Of a stretch of DNA of 64,000 nt, positions 34,497 through 42,748 are shown in pieces. The translations under genes were made by a program, and so were the position numbers. How positions within the stretch are numbered: position 1 is the stretch's first letter; every line of letters begins with the position of its first letter. Location of the stretch: the NCBI GenBank assembly GCA_910577665.1, contig CAJTOJ010000006.1:62001-126000 (forward strand). The letters run 5' to 3'. This DNA comes from an uncultured Acetatifactor sp. GTDB lineage: Bacteria; Bacillota; Clostridia; Lachnospirales; Lachnospiraceae. Below the pieces are notes generated by a model. It worked only from the letters and a program-made list of their open reading frames with translations. It was not told where the DNA came from and did no database searches.

Positions 34497-35978
34497 TTAC
34501 TTCCCATCCTGCAATTCTATATATTTCCTCAGCACAAAATGCATACAGGTACCTTCCCCTTCCCTGCTGGTAGCCCAGATATAGCCGCCATGGTCCTCCA
34601 CGATCTTCTTCACTATAGACAGGCCAATACCACTTCCACCCTGGGCAGAATTCCGGGAAGCATCTGTCCGATAGAACCGCTCGAATATCCTGGGCACATC
34701 CTTCTGGGCAATCCCTTTGCCATTGTCCTCGATCTCCACCCGTATGGAGTCCCTCTCATCCAGGATGCGTATATCAATGACACCACGAGGCTTATCCAGA
34801 TATTTTACACTATTACTGATGATATTATTGATAACCTTCTTCATCTGTTCCGGATCAGCGATAATCACTGTGTCCGGCTGGGCCAGATTCGAATAATTCA
34901 GCTCAATATTCTTTGACTCCAGGTCCAGTCCCACTTCCTCCACACAATCATCAAAATAATCAGCAACATTGATGCGATGAAAATTGTACGGGATCCTGTT
35001 GTTGTCAATACCGGAGTAAAAGGTCAGCTCATTGATCAGCCGCTCCATGTCGTTTGCCTTGTTGTAGATGGTCTTGATGTATTTATCCATCTTCTCTGAT
35101 GTATCCGCCACGCCGTCCAGGATCCCTTCCACATATCCCTTTATGGCAGTGATAGGGGTCTTCAGATCGTGGGAAATATTGCTCACCAGTTCCCTGTTCT
35201 GCAGATCCTGCTCTTTCTTCTCTTCAGTGGTCTCCTTCAGACGCAGTCTCATGTCCTCGTAATTCCGGTACAAATCCCCAATCTCGCCCCTGGCATCAAT
35301 CTGAAGGGCATATTCAAAATTCCCTTCCTTGATCTTGCGCATGGCCACATTCAGCTCGTTGATGGGGTTGAACACTCCCCTGCGGATCCACTTGGTCAGC
35401 ATGATGCCGGTAAACAGCAATATCAGGAAAATCGCCACCAGCATATCCACCAGGAGATTGCGTGAGATCATGAAGTTCACCCTGGATACCACAAAGGCGC
35501 TGCCCTTGCTGCCATCAGAGAATTCAAAATCAATCTGCCTGACAAATTTGTCATATTCATCGTAATAATATCCAGGTTCTTCCACAGAATCCCTGTTGCC
35601 ATATGCAGGAAGCTTCGGGAAAATATTCTCTGCTGCAGCCTTGTTCCCGGCATAATACAGTGTATCGTCTTTCCTTACGATTATATACGTAGAACGCCGG
35701 ACTGTCTTGGAATTCACCTGCTCCAGATACTCCAGATCTTCCAGCCTGGAAGGATCTCTCTGCACCTGCTCCCACAATATGTGGTACGCTTTGTCCGTGA
35801 CTTCCACCACCTCCTGCATACTCTCTGACATGGCATCATAATCCATCTGCTCAAAAGGCAGTCCCTTCTGGGCATTCATCAGGTAAATGCCGATTCCGCA
35901 GAAAGCAACAGCTGTCAGCACCAGGGGCAACACAATAATCGTAATGAAAACAACGCGCAATCTCGTCTTAAACTTCAT
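34497..35978 (-). CDS. Sensor histidine kinase (VanS-like)
   Basis: A 493-residue membrane kinase. Two transmembrane segments (VFITIIVLPLVLTAVAFCG near residue 20 and LVDMLVAIFLILLFTGIM near 180) flank a ~145-residue extracellular sensing domain. A HAMP region (~200-250) leads to the H-box SNISHDLKTPITAIKGYVEG and the ATPase domain with N, G1 and G2 boxes (IISNSVKYL, EDNGKGIA, GGSGIGLSIVKKIV). GAAGGAATTTTC precedes the ATG at 35978. It is paired with the response regulator downstream. Confidence 0.95.
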   Translation of the reverse strand: MKFKTRLRVVFITIIVLPLVLTAVAFCGIGIYLMNAQKGLPFEQMDYDAMSESMQEVVEVTDKAYHILWEQVQRDPSRLEDLEYLEQVNSKTVRRSTYIIVRKDDTLYYAGNKAAAENIFPKLPAYGNRDSVEEPGYYYDEYDKFVRQIDFEFSDGSKGSAFVVSRVNFMISRNLLVDMLVAIFLILLFTGIMLTKWIRRGVFNPINELNVAMRKIKEGNFEYALQIDARGEIGDLYRNYEDMRLRLKETTEEKKEQDLQNRELVSNISHDLKTPITAIKGYVEGILDGVADTSEKMDKYIKTIYNKANDMERLINELTFYSGIDNNRIPYNFHRINVADYFDDCVEEVGLDLESKNIELNYSNLAQPDTVIIADPEQMKKVINNIISNSVKYLDKPRGVIDIRILDERDSIRVEIEDNGKGIAQKDVPRIFERFYRTDASRNSAQGGSGIGLSIVKKIVEDHGGYIWATSREGEGTCMHFVLRKYIELQDGK

Positions 35979-36079
35979 GAAAATTCCTTCTCCCATCCAG
36001 AGTAAACATAGTATAACATATTTTCCCCATTAGTGTATAAATTCCACAAAATATTATCCTTAAAAAAGTATAAACCCTA

Positions 36080-36107
36080 TTGACATTAGGACAAAAAACA
36101 ATATAAT
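36080..36107 (+). promoter_or_regulatory. Promoter for perR-rubrerythrin-rubredoxin
   Basis: Consensus TTGACA (36080-36085), a 16-bp spacer and perfect TATAAT (36102-36107), 85 bp ahead of the perR start. Confidence 0.75.
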
Positions 36108-36113
36108 TAAAAC

Positions 36114-36126
36114 AGGAATCATTCCT
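36114..36126 (+). promoter_or_regulatory. Candidate operator AGGAAT-C-ATTCCT
   Basis: A perfect 6-bp inverted repeat around one base, placed immediately after the -10 box, at the expected transcription start. Its position suits autoregulation by the PerR-like protein, though it differs from the classical Per box. Confidence 0.45.
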
Positions 36127-36192
36127 AATTTAGATTTTCAGATTCTGTTTTCAGAAAATCAGAAAGGACGTGGGAAAGGAGACAGGACAACA

Positions 36193-36600
36193 ATGGCAGC
36201 GCTCAAGCATAGCAGACAAAGGGAAATGATCAAGGAATTTCTCATATCCCGGAAAGACCATCCCTCTGCGGATGTGGTTTACCACAATGTCCGCCTGCAG
36301 AATCCTAATATCAGCCTGGGCACCGTATACCGTAACCTTACCCTTCTGGCACAGATCGGGGAGATCCAGCGCTTACGGGTAGGTGATGGAATTGACCGTT
36401 TTGATGCGGATACCTCTCCCCATTATCACTTTGTATGCACGAAGTGCGGCAGTGTCATGGATCTGAAGATGGACAGTATAGAAAGCATCACGGATATTGC
36501 AGGTGCTGGTTTTGACGGCCATATTGACGGCCATGTCACTTATTTTTACGGAACATGCGGAAAATGTTCCTGCAAACCAATGCAGGCCTGTCCCGGATGA
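36193..36600 (+). CDS. perR: Fur-family peroxide-responsive regulator (PerR-like)
   Basis: A 135-residue metal-dependent repressor. The winged helix spans ~1-75 (HPSADVVYHNVRLQNPNISL, GTVYRNLTLLAQIGEI). The dimerisation domain has PHYHFVCTKCGSVMDL and C-terminal TCGKCSC, supplying both CxxC pairs of the structural zinc site, with His and Asp residues for the regulatory metal. Adjacent rubrerythrin and rubredoxin genes support a peroxide-sensing role over iron sensing. Confidence 0.88.
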   Translation: MAALKHSRQREMIKEFLISRKDHPSADVVYHNVRLQNPNISLGTVYRNLTLLAQIGEIQRLRVGDGIDRFDADTSPHYHFVCTKCGSVMDLKMDSIESITDIAGAGFDGHIDGHVTYFYGTCGKCSCKPMQACPG

Positions 36601-36701
36601 TTTCCGGACACACCGCATCAGAAGATTTTTCGACCAGACAAAAAGCTTTTATAGCTTTTTATAGCATCACCCACTATTTATCAGAAAAGGAGACAAGTAT
36701 T

Positions 36702-37241
36702 ATGAAGTATGTATGTCAAGTATGTGGTTATGTTCACGAAGGAGATTCTGCGCCTGCTGAGTGTCCTGTATGCCATGCACCTGCTGAGAAGTTCACTGTA
36801 CAGTCCGGAGAGAAGACCTGGGCTGCAGAGCATGTGGTAGGCGTTGCACAGGGTGTACGCGATGACATCATTGCAGATCTGCGCGCCAACTTCGAAGGCG
36901 AGTGCTCTGAAGTAGGCATGTATCTGGCTATGGCCAGGGTTGCACACAGGGAAGGTTATCCCGAAGTAGGCATGTACTATGAGAAGGCTGCCTATGAGGA
37001 AGCAGAGCATGCTGCCAAATTCGCAGAGCTGCTGGGTGAGGTTGTAACTGACTCTACCAAGAAGAACCTGCAGATGCGGGTGGATGCTGAGAACGGCGCT
37101 ACCGCTGGCAAAGTTGACCTGGCCAAGAGAGCCAAGGAGCTTGGGCTGGATGCAATCCATGACACCGTGCACGAGATGGCCCGCGATGAAGCAAGACACG
37201 GAAAGGCATTTGAGGGCCTGCTGAACAGGTATTTTGCCTGA
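36702..37241 (+). CDS. Reverse rubrerythrin (rubredoxin domain first)
   Basis: A 179-residue peroxide-reducing enzyme of anaerobes. The rubredoxin-like domain is N-terminal (YVCQVCGYVHEGD, ECPVCHAP), the reverse of classical rubrerythrin. The diiron four-helix domain follows with EGECSEVGMYLAMA, AYEEAEHAAKFAELLGE and EMARDEARHGKAF. AAAAGGAGACAAGTATT precedes the ATG at 36702; the open frame further upstream overlaps perR and is not used. Electrons probably come through the rubredoxin encoded next. Confidence 0.95.
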   Translation: MKYVCQVCGYVHEGDSAPAECPVCHAPAEKFTVQSGEKTWAAEHVVGVAQGVRDDIIADLRANFEGECSEVGMYLAMARVAHREGYPEVGMYYEKAAYEEAEHAAKFAELLGEVVTDSTKKNLQMRVDAENGATAGKVDLAKRAKELGLDAIHDTVHEMARDEARHGKAFEGLLNRYFA

Positions 37242-37317
37242 CGGATCATTTCCCTTACAGACAGATGTCTTGACATCGAACACACTAAAATAAATGTTTT
37301 GAAAGGAGCAGTTTATC

Positions 37318-37491
37318 ATGCAGAAGTATTTTTGTAATCCTTGTGGCTATACCTATGATCCTGAAAAAGGAGATCCTGAACATGGCATCATGCCTGGCAC
37401 TGCCTTTGAGGACATTCCGGATGACTGGTGCTGTCCCCTGTGTGGTGTGAATAAGAGTATGTTTCAGCCCTGCATTGAGAATTATAATTAA
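37318..37491 (+). CDS. Rubredoxin
   Basis: A 57-residue protein with the two iron-binding cysteine pairs FCNPCGY and WCCPLCGV, and the usual Asp-Pro-rich hairpin (YDPEKGDPEHG, PGTAFEDIPDDW). GAAAGGAGCAG lies ahead of the ATG at 37318. It is a mononuclear Fe(Cys)4 electron carrier, the likely donor to the reverse rubrerythrin 76 bp upstream. A terminator follows. Confidence 0.95.
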   Translation: MQKYFCNPCGYTYDPEKGDPEHGIMPGTAFEDIPDDWCCPLCGVNKSMFQPCIENYN

Positions 37492-37509
37492 AACCCGTGT
37501 ATCTGCAAG

Positions 37510-37541
37510 AAGGACAGGCATCATCTGCCTGTCCTTTCCAT
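37510..37541 (+). terminator. Terminator of the perR-rubredoxin operon
   Basis: AAGGACAGGCA (37510-37520) pairs with TGCCTGTCCTT (37526-37536) around a 5-nt loop, followed by TCCATACC. The tract is only weakly T-rich. Confidence 0.65.
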
Positions 37542-37608
37542 ACCACTCTTCACGTTCCATTGTCCCGCAGCAGAGATGTGTTCTCCCCTTTGTCCATAGC
37601 TCACGGAA

Positions 37609-37700
37609 GTCAAATACCCCGCTGCAAGCAACGGGGCATTTGACCCTCGCGGCATTCGCCCACTGGCCGTGCTTGCATGGCCGCTTGGCTCATTGCTCAC
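37609..37700 (+). repeat. REP-like repeat family A, copy 2
   Basis: GTCAAATACCCCG and CGGGGCATTTGAC pair across CTGCAAGCAA (37609-37644), then CCCTCGCGGCATTCGCC, CTTGCATGG and TTGCTCACGGG follow, as in the element at 12679-12855. It ends on the stop codon of the AAA ATPase gene. Confidence 0.75.
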
Positions 37701-38569
37701 GGGAATAATTCCCCTTCAAACTCCCTCCTGTGTTCCTTGAAGAAATCATAGTACACACGGATCCCTGACAAATGAGTCCACTTTTTCACATCCACCGGCT
37801 CCTCATCCAGATCATAGATCTTGGCTCCACGCATGGACAGCAGGAAGGGGGAATGCGTGGAGATGACAAACTGGCAGCCGAAGAACCGGGCAGAATCTTC
37901 CAGGAACTTCAGCAGTTCCTGCTGGCGCAAAGGAGAGAGGCTATTCTCCGGTTCGTCTAACAGATACAGACCGTTCTCCTGTATCTTCTCCGAGAAATAC
38001 AGGAAAGCACTTTCCCCATTGGAATGTTCCCTTACATTGTCCATGAGTTGTCCTCTGACATACCCGGACTGGGTCCTGCGCCTGGCTTCTGTGACCTTTT
38101 TCAGCTTCTCATAGTCCTCCAAGGATTTCATCTGGAAATGGGCATATTTGTTTTCCAGATATTCCTCGAACAGTTCTTCCCGCTTCTGGTCAATACCATC
38201 ATTTAGGTTCCTCAAGTTCAATATAAAGTCAAACACATCATCGCTTGTGATGATTCTGCTCACCGGAGGCACCTTCCCCCGGACTTCAAACTCACACAGC
38301 CTGACATAATCCCCAAAAAAGCTGCTGCGGTTGTAAGGCGTGTCCCGCTTCACCCCCAGCCTCTCGGCAATCACATTCAGCGCTGTGGTCTTACCTGAGC
38401 CATTTCCCCCATAAAGGATTGTCACAGGTTCAAAATCCAGCATCAGTAGTCCATGCCTGGAAAGGATCTGAAAGGGATAGACCGTATCATAACAGGTTCT
38501 CTTGAGGCCCAGGATGAAATCATACTCCCGCTCCACACCCGGGAAAGAAAAATGTGACAGATATATCAT
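37697..38569 (-). CDS. AAA-family ATPase (AAA_21-like)
   Basis: A 290-residue ABC-fold ATPase without a transmembrane region. Walker A is LYGGNGSGKTTALNVIAERL, Walker B is LYLLDEPENSLSP, and a switch histidine lies in FVISTHSPFLLSM. A central ~90-residue insert (residues ~95-185) is helical and charged. Such proteins occur in defence and DNA-repair systems, but there is no nuclease or TOPRIM domain here. It overlaps the upstream 77-residue protein by 4 bp (ATGA), so the two are translationally coupled. Its stop codon lies at the edge of a family A repeat. Confidence 0.85.
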   Translation of the reverse strand: MIYLSHFSFPGVEREYDFILGLKRTCYDTVYPFQILSRHGLLMLDFEPVTILYGGNGSGKTTALNVIAERLGVKRDTPYNRSSFFGDYVRLCEFEVRGKVPPVSRIITSDDVFDFILNLRNLNDGIDQKREELFEEYLENKYAHFQMKSLEDYEKLKKVTEARRRTQSGYVRGQLMDNVREHSNGESAFLYFSEKIQENGLYLLDEPENSLSPLRQQELLKFLEDSARFFGCQFVISTHSPFLLSMRGAKIYDLDEEPVDVKKWTHLSGIRVYYDFFKEHRREFEGELFP

Positions 38570-38799
38570 TTCATAAACTCCCTTAACTCTTGTAGCAATT
38601 CCAGATCCGATGGCTGCACTTTGATGTTGGCAGTGACAGGCTCCTCACCAGGCCTGGTCACTGTGAACTCCACCACGGTTCCCTCCTCTACGGGCCGGGA
38701 CAAAACCGACTTTAAGAATGCTTCAAATTTAGGATGGTTTGCAGAAAACCGGGCCTTTGCCGCCATCAGTTTCATAAAAGCTGTAGGATTCATTGCCAT
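38566..38799 (-). CDS. Small hypothetical protein coupled to AAA ATPase
   Basis: A 77-residue protein starting MAMNPTAFMKLMAAKARF, followed by an amphipathic stretch and a beta-rich part ending LLQELREFMK. AAAGGA lies 8 nt before the ATG at 38799; an ATG at 38910 would add 37 residues without support. Its stop overlaps the ATPase start by 4 bp, which supports a working pair. No family is recognised. Confidence 0.65.
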   Translation of the reverse strand: MAMNPTAFMKLMAAKARFSANHPKFEAFLKSVLSRPVEEGTVVEFTVTRPGEEPVTANIKVQPSDLELLQELREFMK

Positions 38800-39434
38800 A
38801 AGATTATCCTTTCTACTACGTGGGTATCCTATTACATGTAGCGTTCCCACTTCATTATTCCTTCCGGTTTCTTCCATTCTGTATTCTATTCTGCGGATAC
38901 GGTCATTCATTCCGCAATTTTCATGAAACGCAATCGCATCCGCCCATGCTCGGTATCAATATGGCAGAGTTTCACACAATGCAAAAATCTGATGATACGG
39001 GTGCAGCAGGCGAAACGCTTTGAAAATATGGCGTATGTGCCTTAAATGCCCTTGCTATTGATGAGCCGCTTGAATACGCTCGTCTTTATCTTGAGGGTAA
39101 TATGCAAATATGGATAAATGCATAGGATTCTCTGGAATTATGGTAATAGACAAGACTTTAGGGATAGCACCCTGTTCTTTATGATACAGAGGGGTGGCAG
39201 CACTTTAGTCTGTCGTTCTTTGATTACCACCAGTAAAACCGGACGAGACTGTCAACGGCGGCGCAAAGCGGCGTTCATTTTACCGTAGACTGATCCGGCT
39301 GGTTTTGCAATCTTTTTGAGAAAATAGCAGAATCAACCAAACCATAATGTCCTATCGCTTGTTATGCCACTATATGAATGACGGTTATTTAGTTTTATAA
39401 TTCGACATAACAGCAAATTTTGTACCATTTATCA
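38800..39434. other. Gene-poor, decayed region
   Basis: A 635-bp stretch with no intact gene. It contains fragments of former genes (see 39024-39125) and becomes AT-rich toward the dapB-like gene. It looks like the edge of an old insertion. Confidence 0.5.
39024..39125 (+). pseudogene. C-terminal remnant of a small mobile-element-type gene
   Basis: Reads ALNALAIDEPLEYARLYL then EGNMQIWINA and a stop. This resembles the end of short proteins (DUF6061-like) carried on conjugative elements of Firmicutes; the match is from memory and unverified. No start codon or ribosome binding site remains. A second short frame (38923-39045) overlaps it in another phase. Confidence 0.35.
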
Positions 39435-40187
39435 CTATGCGTTACAGAAATCATCCATATCATATAAACCATTTGTCTGATTCATCGTCCACTTCGATAC
39501 TTCAATTGCCCCATCAGCAAAAGGTTCTCTTGACGATGCTTGATGTTTAAATGTGACCACCTCGTCTTTACAATTCGCAAAAATCACCTCATGTTCTCCA
39601 AAGATATTTCCTCCACGAATACTACAAATGCTTACTTTATCTACATTTATTGTATGATTTGCATCTAAAAGAGCATTTTTTATCATCAATGCAGTTCCAC
39701 TAGGCGCATCTTTCTTTTTATTATGATGGTATTCCACTATTTGAATATCTGTATCTAAACTTATTTTTCTTGCATAAAAATTTACTGTTTCAATAAAATT
39801 ATGTAATGCCACACTGAAATTCCCTGTCATGAAAATAGGAATATTGGTTGCCAGTAGATTAATCTTTTCTATATCTTCTATTGAAAATGCAGTTGTTGCT
39901 ATAATAAGCGGCTTCTTCATTTTCTCATATTTTAAATAACTGCTGCTCATAAAAGTTTCTGCATTAGTACAATCTATATAGATATCGCAACCAATTGCTG
40001 CTTCAATGTCATCTATAATTGGCAAGTCGCTCTTACCTCCAATAAGCTCAGATATCGTTTTCCCAACATACTGGTTGCCCTTTCGAGCAATGGCATAACA
40101 AACATCAACATCCTTGCTTTTTAAAGTATTTTTCATGATGGCACTACCCAATTTACCAGTACACCCAACTACCGCTATTTTTATCAT
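39435..40187 (-). CDS. dapB: 4-hydroxy-tetrahydrodipicolinate reductase-like (DapB)
   Basis: A 250-residue NAD(P)H-dependent reductase of the diaminopimelate/lysine pathway. The cofactor loop VVGCTGKLGSAI, the catalytic motif EYHHNKKKDAPSGTA and RGGNIFGEHEVIF are intact, so it should be active. Its base composition is much richer in A and T than neighbouring genes and its codon use differs, which suggests recent transfer. No other lysine genes are near. It may be a second copy, serve a specialised pathway, or be cargo of the decayed element beside it. Confidence 0.85.
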   Translation of the reverse strand: MIKIAVVGCTGKLGSAIMKNTLKSKDVDVCYAIARKGNQYVGKTISELIGGKSDLPIIDDIEAAIGCDIYIDCTNAETFMSSSYLKYEKMKKPLIIATTAFSIEDIEKINLLATNIPIFMTGNFSVALHNFIETVNFYARKISLDTDIQIVEYHHNKKKDAPSGTALMIKNALLDANHTINVDKVSICSIRGGNIFGEHEVIFANCKDEVVTFKHQASSREPFADGAIEVSKWTMNQTNGLYDMDDFCNA

Positions 40188-40340
40188 ATATCAATTAACT
40201 TCCTTTCCGCATTGCTTCATTTGCAACAAATCCCGATTTATCTATCCTAAAGAAAACCAATAATCTAATAGATTTATAAACTTATTTTTCATAGATACAC
40301 TTTTTCGAAAGGGGATTAAAATTTTATGTGGCAGCTTCCC

Positions 40341-41138
40341 TCACTTCTCCACCGGCACCAGTTTCCCATGGAGCACATACCTGGCATCCTTAAAATTATA
40401 GGCACAGGTGGATAGTACCACATATCTGCCATCCGGATCCAGGGCTGTTTCCCCCAGGATGTCAAAGTCTGCCTGGAAGTCCGACTGCTTCAGGCACCGA
40501 TCTAGGTACTCCTCCAGTTCCTGACAGGGTCCGTCAAAAGTAATATAGGTATCCGAAGTGGCAGGTGTGGTATAACCTGCAAAGAGCAGAATCTGATAGT
40601 CCTGTTCCGGGGTCAGGAGCCACATGACAGGATGTGTCTCATAGAATGCCTGGTCTGCCCACTCGTCCAGGCAGGCAAACATGGATCCATTCTTCATATG
40701 GTGTCCGTAAATGATTGTATTCGAATCCGCAAAACCCGGATGGTTGGTGGATTCCATAAAAATGGAGCCTGCTGTCTGATGTTCCTGGTTCAAGTTCCGG
40801 CGCAGGTAATAGTCGTTGTCTGAACCCTGTAGTATGGGATAGTTGATTGCCGTATCCTGGCAATAGATCCAGCCAACCACATCGCTATTGGTCTCCCTAA
40901 GCTTCTCAAAATCCACTTTCAGGGGAATGTCCGGTCCAGCCATGCCAGCTTCCCCCGTGGTGCCAGAGGTTCCTGTGGCCCCAGTATTTTCTACCCTGTG
41001 GGTAAATTCTTCTGCTGCCTGTTCGTAGACCTTATCCTCTTTCTCGTATTTGTACTGCGTGTACAGAATGACCCCGCCTGCCGCGCAGAAGACTGCAAGC
41101 AGCAGCGCCATAATAATAAGTCTTATTTTTCTACTCAT
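40341..41138 (-). CDS. srtB: Class B sortase
   Basis: A 265-residue membrane transpeptidase. The N-terminal anchor (IRLIIMALLLAVFCAAGGV) is followed by a linker and the catalytic domain from about residue 75 (DVVGWIYCQDTAINYPILQG). Active-site residues are His in NTIIYGHHMKNGS, Cys in VVLSTCAYNF and Arg in KDARYVLHGKL. The WIYC..YPILQG and NDYYLRRNL segments mark class B. It lies downstream of the pilus operon, separated by a Uma2 gene, and may anchor one of that locus's products to the wall. Confidence 0.92.
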   Translation of the reverse strand: MSRKIRLIIMALLLAVFCAAGGVILYTQYKYEKEDKVYEQAAEEFTHRVENTGATGTSGTTGEAGMAGPDIPLKVDFEKLRETNSDVVGWIYCQDTAINYPILQGSDNDYYLRRNLNQEHQTAGSIFMESTNHPGFADSNTIIYGHHMKNGSMFACLDEWADQAFYETHPVMWLLTPEQDYQILLFAGYTTPATSDTYITFDGPCQELEEYLDRCLKQSDFQADFDILGETALDPDGRYVVLSTCAYNFKDARYVLHGKLVPVEK

Positions 41139-41248
41139 ATAGAGTATCCATCCTCCTATATGGTGTTTCCCTTAAGTTGTCTGATCTTGTTATATTTATT
41201 TGACCATGACATCTCTAAGTTACCAGTCCGTTCTACATGGAAAAATTG

Positions 41249-41779
41249 CTAAACACGTATAGAAAACCCTTCAAAAATTCCTGATGGAATATCCTTTCCA
41301 AAATCATACTGCCCCATTATATCATTTTCAAATCTATAAACCATTACCTGCTGTTTTTCAAGATCAACAATCCAATACTCCTTAACACCCGCTGTGCGAT
41401 ATTTAAATAATTTAGTCATATAGTCTCTTGACTTACTACCTGGTGATGCAATCTCGATTATCCAGTCAGGCGCCCCATGGCATCCCTGTTCATCTAATTT
41501 GGATAAATCACATATGACAGAAATATCCGGCTCTACATAGTTCCTGTCATCCCCCTCCAGAAACACGGCAAATGGAGCTGCCAAGGCTTCGCATTGTCCA
41601 TGATTGCCATCAATATAGTTTGCTATTGCTTGATGTAGCTTCCGGCTTATCTTTTGATGGGACCAGCTTGGAGGTGCCATATCGTATATCCGCCCATCAA
41701 TCAGCTCTGCCCTTTCTCCATCCGGCAGGGCATATATATCATCGACTGTATATCTTTGTTCTTTTTGTAATGCATCCAT
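41249..41779 (-). CDS. Uma2-family endonuclease-like protein (DUF820)
   Basis: A 176-residue PD-(D/E)XK-fold protein of the Uma2/DUF820 family. The conserved regions are ELIDGRIYDMAPPSWSHQKI, FLEGDDRNYVEPDISVICD and GAPDWIIEIASPGSKSRDY, containing the Asp..Glu catalytic residues. GGAGGTGGATGCA precedes the ATG at 41779. The family is common in Lachnospiraceae and cyanobacteria; the role is unknown. It interrupts the pilus locus between the SipW-type peptidase and the class B sortase. Confidence 0.88.
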   Translation of the reverse strand: MDALQKEQRYTVDDIYALPDGERAELIDGRIYDMAPPSWSHQKISRKLHQAIANYIDGNHGQCEALAAPFAVFLEGDDRNYVEPDISVICDLSKLDEQGCHGAPDWIIEIASPGSKSRDYMTKLFKYRTAGVKEYWIVDLEKQQVMVYRFENDIMGQYDFGKDIPSGIFEGFSIRV

Positions 41780-42093
41780 TGCATCCACCTCCGCTCTTAA
41801 TCCTATTATAGGCAATGCACACAGGAAATACAACCGCTTTTTCCCGCGTGCAGTCAAGTCTAGTTACTGTTCACTCTGTGGCATTGGCCTGGCCATTGCC
41901 AACGGAATGAAAATACAGATCAAAATAGCCATCTGGCTTCCTTCACACCAAATGGCTATTTGATCCGTCTCTAAATTCCTCCGGAATAGCTATCCTTCAC
42001 TGCCCACACCTTGGATCTTCCTTTCATCCTGTTCGGCTGTGGGGCTCCTCCGGAATGTGGATTTTCTTTCTATTGCAGCTGGTCTTCCTGCTG
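41780..42093. other. Intergenic region with repeat end and hairpin
   Basis: Contains GTTACTGTTCAC (near 41867-41878), matching the tip of family C repeats. A long hairpin, ATCAAAATAGCCAT with ATGGCTATTTGAT (41919-41964), may end the pilus operon transcript. No gene seen. Confidence 0.45.
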
Positions 42094-42693
42094 TCAGCTT
42101 TCCCTCTGTTGTGACTCTTCTTCCTGCTGCCGGTCTTCCTTCTGCTGTGGTTCTCCTTCCTGCTGCCGGTCTTCCTTCTGCTGTTCTTTCTGGCGTTCCC
42201 TTGCGCGGTCCCTCAGTCTGGTAGCCAGCATGTTGAACATGACACCACAGGCCGCATAGCAGATAATATAGATTTTACCCACACCACTTGTATAGATTAC
42301 CAGTATCTGTCCCAGAAAAGGAATGTGGTATTTTACCCGGCCTACCAGGCTTGTATAGGGGATGGTATTCAAGTCTTCCTGGGCATTGGCATCACCCTTG
42401 GTAACGAATTCACCTTCCACCATGCGGTTCTGTACCACGCGGTGGGTGACAGTGGCACCACCGCTATGGTAAGCGATCACCTCATCTTCCTGGATGTCTG
42501 TAGGTACAGCAGGTTCCACATAAACCAGACTTCCTACGGGAATAGATGGCTCCATGCTGCCACTTAGAATATGATAGACCTCATAGCCCATTAAGCGGGG
42601 AATCGTAACCGGAAGGAAGGTTGCGATCACGGACAGCAGGATTAAGGTTCCCAATATGTTGCAGATAGCAGGGACTATTTTCCCGCGCTTCAT
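42094..42693 (-). CDS. sipW: SipW-type signal peptidase I
   Basis: A 199-residue membrane protease of the archaeal/ER-like signal peptidase class. The catalytic serine is Ser46 in ILSGSMEPSI and the histidine is His84 in TVTHRVV (a Ser-His rather than Ser-Lys dyad), with KGDANAQED following. One helix precedes and one follows the active site. The tail has two imperfect QQKEDRQQE repeats (36-bp DNA repeat, 42117-42185). GAGGGGTGTAAAC precedes the ATG. Its likely substrates are the two upstream proteins with SipW-type signals (45650-46474 and 44716-45663). Confidence 0.9.
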   Translation of the reverse strand: MKRGKIVPAICNILGTLILLSVIATFLPVTIPRLMGYEVYHILSGSMEPSIPVGSLVYVEPAVPTDIQEDEVIAYHSGGATVTHRVVQNRMVEGEFVTKGDANAQEDLNTIPYTSLVGRVKYHIPFLGQILVIYTSGVGKIYIICYAACGVMFNMLATRLRDRARERQKEQQKEDRQQEGEPQQKEDRQQEEESQQRES

Positions 42694-42748
42694 GTTTACA
42701 CCCCTCTGCGCGCTTCTGTGCGCGTACCAATCAAAAGCTTCATTCCCT

